Shown here: positions 56,864 to 64,000 of the stretch, one piece after another | Position numbering within the stretch: the stretch's first letter is position 1 | Layout: each line of letters begins with the position of its first letter | Assembly (NCBI RefSeq): GCF_024585265.1 | Contig: NZ_CP036533.1 | Span: forward strand, 6,891,001 to 6,955,000 | Direction of reading: 5' to 3' | Source of the DNA: Bradyrhizobium sp. WBAH42 | GTDB taxonomy: Bacteria; Pseudomonadota; Alphaproteobacteria; Rhizobiales; Xanthobacteraceae | DNA: 64,000 nucleotides | Notes under the pieces: model-generated | Seen by the model: the letters and a program-made list of their open reading frames with translations, nothing else | Told to the model about the DNA's origin: nothing | Database searches by the model: none | Program-made: the position numbers and the translations under genes

Positions 56864-57454
56864 ATGACTGCAATCGAGAACACCGCACTTGGCAGACTTG
56901 AGAAGGAGGGCCGCCTGCTTAACGCCGTACTCAAAGGTGCGACTACCAAGCCGGGCCGGTTCGGCTTTCGTGGCGACGTCGCACTGAAGTTCCAGACTCA
57001 GGTCGCGGACGAGAAGCGACCGCCAGACTATTCGATCGAGCAGGTTCTGACGTTCGCGCAGGACGGAGAGCGCACTATTCCGGTGCTGGCCGGCTACCTA
57101 CATTCCTTTGCATATCTTGCTGACGTCGCGACCGTCCTTGACGGCACCTTAAGCCCAACCGGCGGCTACTTCATGTTTTGCAACAACATCGATTTGCTGG
57201 CGAAGTACAGAGTGAAGTTCGGCGATATTAACTTCCACGTCTTACCCTGCGATGAATCCACCGTTTGGAAGGAGATGATGGACCTGGTCGGGCTGAACAA
57301 GGATGATATCAAGAAGCTCGATCCGCGGGGTAAGCTTGATTGCCTCCTCGATGCCACGAAGGATCTCGATCTGTCGTGTGAGGAGATCTCGTATGACGAC
57401 GGGCTAAAGAGGATGGAAGCGGTGAAAAACCGCAACGAGAACCGGCCGGTCTAA
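56864..57454 (+). CDS. Unknown protein, RpoN-controlled
   Basis: A 196-aa soluble protein with no signal peptide: RLEKEGRLLNAVLKGATTKPG near the start, PDYSIEQVLTFAQDGERTIPV in the middle, then GGYFMFCNNIDLLAKYRVKFG and a lysine/aspartate-rich C-terminus. I do not recognise the family. Codon pattern and the well-formed RpoN promoter show it is a real gene that should be expressed with nitrogenase. It is divergent from iscA and converges with the Rieske gene. A cluster-binding role is possible (three Cys), but unproven. Confidence 0.8.
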   Translation: MTAIENTALGRLEKEGRLLNAVLKGATTKPGRFGFRGDVALKFQTQVADEKRPPDYSIEQVLTFAQDGERTIPVLAGYLHSFAYLADVATVLDGTLSPTGGYFMFCNNIDLLAKYRVKFGDINFHVLPCDESTVWKEMMDLVGLNKDDIKKLDPRGKLDCLLDATKDLDLSCEEISYDDGLKRMEAVKNRNENRPV

Positions 57455-57463
57455 GCGCAGTCT

Positions 57464-57859
57464 TCAGTTATTTGCCCATGCATCGTCTTCGACAAGATGC
57501 ACACCAACGATGCAGATATCGCCTTCCAGAACTGCCAACGCGATCGGCGTGAGCGCTCTACCCTCACATGGACCTTCGACGCACCGCCCGGTGCCGAGTT
57601 CGAAGGTCGAACCGTGCTTGCCGCACATCAATCGGGTGCCGCAAGAATCGAGGAATTGGTTCTGTTCCCAGTCCAATTTGACGCTGTTGTGCGGGCATTT
57701 ATTGACATAGCCAAGCACCTTTTTGCCCCAGCGCACCACGATGATGGACCACGGCCGGTGCTTGCCGTCATCTTCGACGACCATAAGATGGAATCCCATG
57801 GCTTGGCGGCTCGGAATGTCGTTAAAGCCGCAAATTGCATAGATGGGATTTGGCTGCAT
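57464..57859 (-). CDS. Rieske [2Fe-2S] protein of the nif region
   Basis: A 131-aa Rieske-type protein. The ligands are CPHNSVKLDWE (Cys, His) and MCGKHGSTFELGTG (Cys, His), with an extra Cys in GRCVEGPCEG. It is a stand-alone ferredoxin-like domain, probably an electron carrier. Upstream (about 57905-57925, minus) TTGCAC-GGTGA-TTGCA looks like an imperfect RpoN promoter. Confidence 0.9.
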   Translation of the reverse strand: MQPNPIYAICGFNDIPSRQAMGFHLMVVEDDGKHRPWSIIVVRWGKKVLGYVNKCPHNSVKLDWEQNQFLDSCGTRLMCGKHGSTFELGTGRCVEGPCEGRALTPIALAVLEGDICIVGVHLVEDDAWANN

Positions 57860-59254
57860 TCATCACCCGGTTGTTGCAAGGCGCTTTTCATTGTCGTTGT
57901 GCAATCACCGTGCAAGAAGTGTACAAGTGCCGGAACGTGTTTCCGGCAATCCAATCGAAAGCTTCGCCGTCGCAGCATACCAATTTCTTTCGCTTGCGCG
58001 CAAAATTCAGAACAATTCGCAGGAGCATTGAGCCTTGCTGCCCTTTCCATGCCTAGCTGCCCAGCATAGCTCCAACCTTTCTGGACCATTTGCAGAACTG
58101 CTAAACTTGACAACTGGTCTTTGCTGCTCGCCAATCGCCACGCTGCGGAAGGCCGGTTGCAATGCCCTGCGATCGCGTATCCATCGCGGCATCGCAAGTG
58201 CCTTCCCACAAGGTGAACGCTCGCTCCCACCCCGCAACGGGGGGCGCACGCCGCGAACATGCGCCCCCTTTAGGCTAGCCCTTGCGCCCGCGCATGGAAC
58301 GGCGAAATGTCGGTCTTCTGGCCCGCTGCTGCTGTTGCAGCCACTTTACCCTGCAAAAGTGGCCCCTAAGCCTGCCAAAACCTCTCGAGCAAGCGATACG
58401 CAGTGAATGACACAACCAATACTGTTGCATCAGGCGCGAGCTCCTGATCGACATCAAGCAAAGCGCGTGTTGCCGGATGGGCCCGGAAATTGCCGTCGGC
58501 GCCGGCGCGCTCGGCTTTTGGAAGGCTTCCCGGACCCGACACCTGCGATGCTAGGTGCTGCACAACACCGCCAATATCTTGGACAAGGTGCCGCTCTCGG
58601 TGCCAGCCGCCATCAGGAGGGATTCGCGCCAGGTCTATTGGGAGCCGACGCGGACGTCCGCCCGCAGCGGCAATCGACGTCTTTGCGAACAATACCGCGC
58701 CAGATGCGGACGGGGAGTCGAATGATCGCCGCAATCGTCGTCTCACCATGAAGAAATCGCTAGTCTATCTCATCCGTGCTTCGCAGTTGATCCCAATGCT
58801 CGGCAGGGAAGTCGTAGAAGGCCAGCAGGGTTTCGCGATCCTTGACCAGGCTCGCGGCTAGGTTTGACCGTCCCGCAGAGAGACCTTATCCTCGATCGGC
58901 TTTATGATCACTTCCCGGCTCTTTTTGAGCGCCCGCCGCCTCTTACGGGCTCTGCTTTGGTGCATTGCCGATGTCGTCGATCGGCATCAAGATGTCCGCT
59001 CAAGCAGGATTGGTCGATAGACCGCCCCCTAGCCAACGCGGTGGTGGAGCACCGGGCTGCGCAGCGCAAGGGCAGGCAGCTGAGGGCTAAGCCGCGTTGG
59101 CGGCGAGCGGCCCCGCGCTGCGTCGGTGCAGCACTCTGGGCGCGATCCCGCCGCCTGACGCCGGCGCGTGTTGAAGTGGCGAGCCATTTCTGCAGCAACA
59201 TCCTCGATGAGCTCAAGTAGCCACCGGTTTCAGGCCCGACCTCGTCCACAGCGA
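57860..59254. other. Gene-poor stretch with transposase scrap
   Basis: About 1.4 kb between the Rieske gene and nopP. Overlapping GC-rich open frames without motifs on both strands. Only the IS256-type scrap at 58755-58861 is recognised. Confidence 0.5.
58755..58861 (-). pseudogene. IS256/mutator-family transposase scrap
   Basis: The minus strand reads ASLVKDRETLLAFYDFPAEH and then WDQLRSTDEID before a stop. IS256-family transposases have DREALLAFYDFPAEHW-x-HLRTTNPIES here. Only about 33 codons remain; no ends or partner ORFs are seen. Confidence 0.75.
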
Positions 59255-60130
59255 CTATTCTGCAGCCGACCCCGGACCTAGATTTAGGCGCTCGAAGTAC
59301 CAAGACGTGTCGTCGCCTGACGACTCTGTCTCATCACTTGCTTCACTCGAAGCTCGCTTGATGTTTGCCTGAGCACCACTACTCTCGGCGGCAAGATATC
59401 CTTCAGGTTTGCCTACACGTTGCCATTTACCTTCGTCGTTATGCGTCCACTTGTCGGGATGCTGGTGAGGATCAAGTACCCAGTGATTCTTATCACTCAC
59501 AGGAACAAAGCCCATCTGAGCCAGGCGGGACTCGATGCCTGGGAGCGCAGGTTTTGACATAATCAATGCTTGTTCGCCGTCTTCCCGAAGCTGATGTTCG
59601 AGTAGGATATCGCCAGCGTTCTCGACGAGCGGATGAGTAACCCGAAGATCTACTTGGGATGTGACCTCGTTTCGACCGGGGAACTGGGCGCTGAATCGCC
59701 TTCCTCCTACCCGAAGTTTGCCTTCTGTCCTCAGAAGCCCGACAGTTTTGTCACCCAAGCGATAGGCGTAATATCGCGCCTGGTCCGTATCTTCGTCGGT
59801 GTGGCCATAGGTTCTAGCAACGTTTGCCGCGCGCTGAGCTTTCGTGGATATGAAATCCGAGTACTCCAGTGGACGCTCGGCAATGTACTTGATGTCCTCA
59901 CCATAGAAGGCCTTCACTTCTTCCCCGAACTGATCGATGTCGATCTCTTCGATCGGAGCTTGGGAACTTACGAAGTACGGCCGTGTCGCTGCCTGAGACG
60001 AACTTGGGCCAGCATCGGGGGCCATGCCTGCAAGCCTTTCCGCAAAGCCCTCGTCATCTGAATGCTTTGCTTCATCACCCTGGGCAGCGCTTGTGGATTG
60101 GCTAGATGAGCCAACAATTCGGCCATACAT
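59255..60130 (-). CDS. nopP: T3SS effector NopP
   Basis: A 291-aa effector. The ATG at 60130 (MYGRIVGSSSQS) follows AGGAGAG; the frame is open to 60241 but that part covers the tts box. There is no Sec signal; the first 60 residues are Ser/Gln/Ala-rich, typical for T3SS export. The core has EYSDFISTKAQRAANVART, RNEVTSQVDLRVTHPLVENAG and VLDPHQHPDKWTHNDEGKWQR (each read in parts). NopP of other rhizobia is secreted, phosphorylated by plant kinases, and can determine host range. Two fragments of the same family lie at 23700 and 60997. Confidence 0.88.
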   Translation of the reverse strand: MYGRIVGSSSQSTSAAQGDEAKHSDDEGFAERLAGMAPDAGPSSSQAATRPYFVSSQAPIEEIDIDQFGEEVKAFYGEDIKYIAERPLEYSDFISTKAQRAANVARTYGHTDEDTDQARYYAYRLGDKTVGLLRTEGKLRVGGRRFSAQFPGRNEVTSQVDLRVTHPLVENAGDILLEHQLREDGEQALIMSKPALPGIESRLAQMGFVPVSDKNHWVLDPHQHPDKWTHNDEGKWQRVGKPEGYLAAESSGAQANIKRASSEASDETESSGDDTSWYFERLNLGPGSAAE

Positions 60131-60194
60131 CGGATCGCTCTCCTGTCGGTACGGTTTCGTGCTGAGCTCGCGTTGCTCGAGCCCTACCGAGGAT

Positions 60195-60226
60195 TGTAAG
60201 ATGTCTAGCTGACTACGAGCTGACGC
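60195..60226 (-). promoter_or_regulatory. tts box of nopP
   Basis: Minus strand reads GCGTCAGCTCGTAGTCAGCT followed by AGACATCTTA. GTCAGCT, AGCT and the CTTA end of the consensus are kept. It lies 65 bp upstream of the nopP ATG. Confidence 0.78.
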
Positions 60227-60996
60227 GCCGAGGTTGAGCATCTGTCGCCGGCTTTTGTGAGAGGAAGCTAACTCCTGGTGAGTGAAGAACGGTTAAGCAA
60301 ATGAGCTAGACCCCCATCTCGTCGTTGTGGACTGCTGCGAATGCACGGTTTGGTACACCAGGCATGGAAGTCTTGGAATTTCATTTTCAGGATTCCGTCG
60401 AATCGACAGCCATAATTCCGTCGTCGCATCAGAGGTGGCGATGCGGCCGACGAAGCACAGGACGACGGGTCCAGACAATCCGTTCCGGGCGAGGCTGGAC
60501 CAGATCATCAATATGAAGCACTCGCGGTTCAGCTCACCACCAAGGTCGATTGGGACTGGATCGACATCCGCCGCTGTACAGCGAGAACAGCCGTCGCGCC
60601 GCAGCTCCACGAGCTTGTTTCGAGCGGCCAGCATCGGCCACACAGCCACAGGCGGCTCTCAGCGGCAGGGGGGCACCTTGCACGCCTGGCTGAAAACTGT
60701 TTGGCGTCTCTTCCTGACCGCCGATGGCACTGAGTTCCGGCCACAGGTGCGCGCCGGATGAGGCAGTCTTAAACCACGCCAGATGCGCCTTCGGCGGAAC
60801 AAGCGTCCCTGCCGGGACGAAGGTCGTGGCAATCTTGAAGTCGTGCCTGCGGGCTTTACGCGCCGCACTCTCCACGTCGAGATGCACACCTCTTGAACGC
60901 GATCGTGCGGCGGCCCCCTGTGGAGACGACCGCCAAAAAAGCCATGAACTCGGCAGTGGATCACGTTTACTATCGAGGTTGACACCGTACCCGCGA
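60227..60996. other. Gap between nopP and nopP remnant
   Basis: About 770 bp with overlapping open frames on both strands. No family is recognised. Confidence 0.4.
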
Positions 60997-61164
60997 TTAA
61001 AGCACGGACGACGACTTCGTAGGCCCGTCGACCCGCTTCCACTCGTCGTTCTCGTTCTTCACACTTCGCCCGCGTTCTCGACGCGGTTGAGTAACCTGAA
61101 GACCTACCAAGGACGTGATATCGTTGCGGCCCAGCTGTTCCTGCAAATCGTCTCCTTTAATCCG
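60997..61164 (-). pseudogene. Second nopP remnant, internally deleted
   Basis: The minus strand reads RIKGDDLQEQL, GRNDITSLVGLQVTQP and then KNENDEWKRVDGPT. NopP has GRNEVTSQVDLRVTHP followed some 70 residues later by HNDEGKWQRVGKP. The part between is missing, and the N-terminal half is absent. It lies in the same orientation about 870 bp upstream of intact nopP, so an old tandem copy is likely. Confidence 0.7.
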
Positions 61165-61207
61165 AGCCGGGCCTGCTGCACTTAAACGGCCCGGAGAGCG
61201 CCTTCGC

Positions 61208-61507
61208 TCATGCAGCTTCGGCTGCAGCTGAAACGTGGGTCTGGCAGTCGGCCGGGCAAACCCTGGCGCACGCACCGCATCCGATGCAAGCACCCTGATC
61301 GTCCAAGACCATGATCTTCTTCTCGACCTCATCGTCCTCGTCATTGTCGAGGTCGACAAGTTCGCCTTCCTCGTTGATTCCTTTCAAGGTCATGACATCT
61401 CGACCGCACACCTTGAAACAGCGGCCACAACCGATGCATTTCTTTGCATCGATCGTGACCAAGTATTGTGGCGTCCAGTCGCGTCCGTCTCGCGTTTGAA
61501 ACGACAT
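61208..61507 (-). CDS. fdxB: nif-specific ferredoxin III FdxB
   Basis: A 99-aa 2x[4Fe-4S] ferredoxin of the FdxB class: ligands CIGCGRCFKVCGRD near residue 25 and CIGCGACARVCPAD near 75, separated by an acidic insert (DLDNDEDDEVEKK). It is the last gene of the nifN-nifX operon and carries electrons for nitrogenase or cofactor synthesis. Confidence 0.95.
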   Translation of the reverse strand: MSFQTRDGRDWTPQYLVTIDAKKCIGCGRCFKVCGRDVMTLKGINEEGELVDLDNDEDDEVEKKIMVLDDQGACIGCGACARVCPADCQTHVSAAAEAA

Positions 61508-61519
61508 GCATTGCCCCCT

Positions 61520-61720
61520 CTAGGTATTCTCCAGCGCTTTTAACGCGCGGCTCGTGCGATCAAGTTCGGCGTAAGACTCGTACGCTTTCTGAGCGACCAC
61601 CATGATCGAGGTCCAGTTGATGGGTAATTCTTCCGAAAGATCGTGCAAATCCATCTTGGCCTGTATCGCCTTGGCGGACACTTTCCTCAGTTCGGCCTTC
61701 AGTGTTTCACGATCGCCCAT
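61520..61720 (-). CDS. CCE_0567-type small helical nif protein
   Basis: A 66-aa protein forming a helical hairpin: LKAELRKVSAKAIQAKMDLHDLSEELP, then WTSIMVVAQKAYESYAELDRT (read in parts). Small proteins of this kind stand between the NifX-associated gene and fdxB in many diazotrophs. Its role is unknown. Spacing to both neighbours is about 12 bp. Confidence 0.9.
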   Translation of the reverse strand: MGDRETLKAELRKVSAKAIQAKMDLHDLSEELPINWTSIMVVAQKAYESYAELDRTSRALKALENT

Positions 61721-61732
61721 GAGTGAGTATCC

Positions 61733-62197
61733 TCAATAGTTTGCCACGTCCGGGAACTTCCGAATCAGGTCGATTCCGTCCCTGACATATTTATCCCCCT
61801 CCTGCGCCAACTTGACGAAACTGTCGAATCCGAAGCGATGCACGTCGCGCAGCTGCTTGTTTACGGCGACCAACCGCCCTGCGATGAGCACTATGCGCCC
61901 GAAGCCTTCATGATGCAGCTTCAGAATCGGCTGAATCATGACGCCAGTCTCCCTCTCTACCGACAGCGCAACTGCATTGAAGAACAGCTCAAGCCGCCAC
62001 AGTGTTTTTTGATCGGGATCACCGATAATCGGCAATGCGCGCCGCTTTTCCATGTTCAGGATATAGGGTTCGAGCAGATCACGATCGCTCTTCCCTTCCC
62101 AGGCTCCGTTGGTATCCTGAGCACGCCAAATCTTGACCAAATCGATGAGGAATGGCGCGTCGACAAGCCTGGCCTGCTGCTCTATTTTTGCGGTCAT
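61733..62197 (-). CDS. NifX-associated protein (DUF269)
   Basis: A 154-aa protein of the NifX-associated family: [50 protein letters not shown] (in parts) and [22 protein letters not shown] (in parts). It sits directly after nifX, as usual. Its molecular role is unknown; it is found only with nitrogenase. Confidence 0.95.
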   Translation of the reverse strand: MTAKIEQQARLVDAPFLIDLVKIWRAQDTNGAWEGKSDRDLLEPYILNMEKRRALPIIGDPDQKTLWRLELFFNAVALSVERETGVMIQPILKLHHEGFGRIVLIAGRLVAVNKQLRDVHRFGFDSFVKLAQEGDKYVRDGIDLIRKFPDVANY

Positions 62198-62203
62198 ATC
62201 ACC

Positions 62204-62599
62204 TCATTCATCAAAGTCGAACGTTCTCCGCTGGTCCTTTGCCATGACCTTGCGCAGCCAGGGAGGTGGTGTGCCCTTCAGCACCCGCTCAAGTTTTTCT
62301 AGCAACACCAGAATATTTTCTGGTTTACTCACCTTGATAGGATGAATTTTTTTGGCCACCACTCGCGCAGCCGCTGCACCACCAATGGCAGCGACGTAGA
62401 GGATTGCGCAATCCTTGACGGCCTCGATCTTTGGCGCCAACTTATCATCGCTGCCGTCTTCCTTAAGATCGCCCTCAAATTCGATCGCTTCAACAAACAC
62501 GTGCCCGCCGGGAGCGACATCGTAGATTGCGATATTCTTTGCCCAACCAAAATGAGCATCGACGCGTCTCAGGTCCTGAGTGGCAAACGCAACTTTCAT
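62204..62599 (-). CDS. nifX: NifX
   Basis: A 131-aa cofactor-carrying protein of the NifX/NifY/NafY family, which binds NifB-co or the VK-cluster. Signature: RVDAHFGWAKNIAIYDV near the start and DCAILYVAAIGGAAAARVV in the middle. It overlaps nifN by 4 bases. Confidence 0.96.
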   Translation of the reverse strand: MKVAFATQDLRRVDAHFGWAKNIAIYDVAPGGHVFVEAIEFEGDLKEDGSDDKLAPKIEAVKDCAILYVAAIGGAAAARVVAKKIHPIKVSKPENILVLLEKLERVLKGTPPPWLRKVMAKDQRRTFDFDE

Positions 62600-64000
62600 G
62601 CAACCGACCTCTCAGTCGCGCCAGCGGAGCTGCGATAGCCTGGGCATAGTGGCAGTCCGCGCGCAGTTCGCCACCTATCTGGCGTAGGCTGATCGTTTTT
62701 GTCGCGATGCGCAATCACGAGATTGGCGATTTCGAAGATCAGATGACGGGTACCACGATAGCCTACTGACAGCTGGTGTCCCGCGCCAAGTCGATCGAAT
62801 ATCGGAAAACCTGCACGATAGAACGGCACCTTCAGCCGCGCCGCCGCTTGCCTTCCATGCGAATGCGTGATCAGCAGGTCGCAACACCTCTCTTTGGCAA
62901 GGTCTTCCAGATCTTCGAGATCGCCAATGATCACCTCCTTGGTCTGGATCCGCTCGATCACCTCCGACTGAGTAGTCGTCACGGCAACGGTCACCTGCGC
63001 GCCCATTTCGCTCAGCATGTCGGACAAATCGAGCAGAAGGTCTGGCTCAGCACCGATTGCGAGTTTGCGACCGCCAATATGGAAGTGTGCATCCAGCATG
63101 GCATCTGCGAGCTGACTGCGCTGGCGTCGATACTTCAAGGGTATCGGGCGCCCGCTGATCTCGCTCAAAAACGTCATGAACTTATCATTCGGACAGAGAC
63201 CGCACAGCCGCTCGAAGACACGAAAAGGCACGCCGGTCTTTGCCTGCATGACCTCTGCAGCTCGCCGCATCTGCGCGCCGATTGCAATCGTCCAGCCCGC
63301 GCGGCCCATATCCGCAATTTCGCCAACGCCGATGCCACCGATGGTCGTTGGCGTAAACTCATCGGGGATATGCCCATCGAGCGATCCCGCCAGGTCAGGG
63401 AGGAAGGACGGTGACAACCCGAAATCCTCCAGTATGACACGGAGTTCATCAAGATCGCCGGGCGTGAGGTGACATCCCGGCAGAACATTCACCCTCGATG
63501 GATCCCTCAGGCGACTGGCATTTGGCCCATCCACCAGCACCTCCACAATGCGCGCGACAGCCTTCTCCCAGCCGTCCTGGAACGCACCCTTGAAATCAGG
63601 TGTCGAGACGTAAACGAGCGGCAACTTTGCGAGTTGCGGATGCTTGCTCCGGATCAGCTTGAGGTAGGCATCCACATCGTCGCCGTTGGTTTCGGTGACA
63701 CCAGTCGAGCAGATTCCGATGATCTTTGGCTTAGCTCGCTTGTAGATGTTTAGTATCGCCTGCTCGAGGTTCTCATAACCACCAAGTACCGTCGTGACCT
63801 CGCTCATCGCGGTGGTCTGCAGCGGTACAGCCTCTTTGAAATGCCGGACAAAGAGCGTGAGCCCGAAGGATGTGCACCCCTGGGAGCCGTGCAGAAGCGG
63901 CATCGCCCCGCCCAGCCCCATGAAAGCGAATGCGCCGCCGATCGGCTGGCTCATCTTCAGCGGGTTGACAGCGCAGGCTTTTGTTGGCGCCGTGACGATG
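62596..64000 (-). CDS. nifN: FeMo-cofactor scaffold NifN, 5' end cut by window
   Basis: Beta-type subunit of the NifEN scaffold, on which FeMo-cofactor is assembled. The visible 467 codons include KACAVNPLKMSQPIGGAFAF (in parts, crossing 63954), GSQGCTSFGLTLFVRHF with a cluster Cys, GICSTGVTETNGDD and FNxERL-like FERLCGLCPNDKFM. The frame is open to the right edge, so the N-terminus is missing. nifE, K and D should lie further right, with nifX and the rest downstream in one operon. Confidence 0.97.
   Translation of the reverse strand, partial: IVTAPTKACAVNPLKMSQPIGGAFAFMGLGGAMPLLHGSQGCTSFGLTLFVRHFKEAVPLQTTAMSEVTTVLGGYENLEQAILNIYKRAKPKIIGICSTGVTETNGDDVDAYLKLIRSKHPQLAKLPLVYVSTPDFKGAFQDGWEKAVARIVEVLVDGPNASRLRDPSRVNVLPGCHLTPGDLDELRVILEDFGLSPSFLPDLAGSLDGHIPDEFTPTTIGGIGVGEIADMGRAGWTIAIGAQMRRAAEVMQAKTGVPFRVFERLCGLCPNDKFMTFLSEISGRPIPLKYRRQRSQLADAMLDAHFHIGGRKLAIGAEPDLLLDLSDMLSEMGAQVTVAVTTTQSEVIERIQTKEVIIGDLEDLEDLAKERCCDLLITHSHGRQAAARLKVPFYRAGFPIFDRLGAGHQLSVGYRGTRHLIFEIANLVIAHRDKNDQPTPDRWRTARGLPLCPGYRSSAGATERSVA

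Overview
The window is part of a symbiosis island from a nodulating, nitrogen-fixing alphaproteobacterium, almost certainly a Bradyrhizobium of the B. japonicum/diazoefficiens kind. This rests on a rhizobial (Rhc) type III secretion locus with TtsI operators (tts boxes), on a nif/fix cluster in which fixBCX is separated from any working fixA, and on many RpoN/NifA promoters. The DNA between genes is full of decayed genes and insertion-sequence scraps, as is usual for such islands. I see no rRNA, tRNA, CRISPR array or complete insertion sequence.

Left edge (1-3.7 kb): a decayed group II intron reverse transcriptase that runs off the window, a GH12 endoglucanase gene, and an IS3-family transposase scrap.

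T3SS core (3.7-13 kb): a minus-strand operon nolB-rhcJ-nolU-nolV-rhcN-y4yJ-rhcQ-rhcR-rhcS-rhcT-rhcU behind a tts box, and the divergent half-secretin gene rhcC1. Its partner rhcC2 and the regulator ttsI are not in the window.

Effectors and second T3SS operon (13-24 kb): a tts-box-preceded proline/histidine repeat protein (putative effector), nopE with two self-cleaving domains, then a tts-box operon nopC-nopA-sctD(y4yQ)-sctX-like-sctY-like-rhcV-y4yS. A truncated nopP copy follows.

Accessory stretch (24-36.4 kb): a frameshifted M16 zinc protease gene with its inactive-type partner, a pair of paralogous ParA-like ATPase genes, a nopM-type E3 ligase effector gene behind a tts box, small orphan genes, and a decayed mod locus (modA scrap plus a modC with altered catalytic motifs) behind an RpoN-type promoter.

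Nitrogen-fixation region (37-64 kb), mostly minus strand: ahpCD (plus strand, RpoN promoter), fixX-fixC-fixB with a fixA remnant upstream, nifW, nifV, nifQ, nifH with a promoter region shared with a divergent ArsC-like gene, a frameshifted ompW-like gene behind a FixK/FNR box, a [2Fe-2S] ferredoxin and small unknown genes, two nifZ-type genes, fdxN, nifB, nifT, nifS, a nifU remnant, iscA, a divergent unknown gene and a Rieske protein. A functional-looking nopP and a second nopP remnant follow. Last come fdxB, a small helical protein, the NifX-associated protein, nifX and a nifN cut by the right edge.

Together the genes inject effectors into legume cells under TtsI control, and build and feed nitrogenase under NifA/RpoN control (FeMo-cofactor synthesis: nifB, nifN, nifX, nifV, nifQ; Fe-S supply: nifS, iscA; electron supply: fixBCX and ferredoxins; peroxide defence: ahpCD). 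Repeated pseudogenes (fixA, nifU, nopP twice, modA, ompW, M16 protease) show a locus under active rearrangement.
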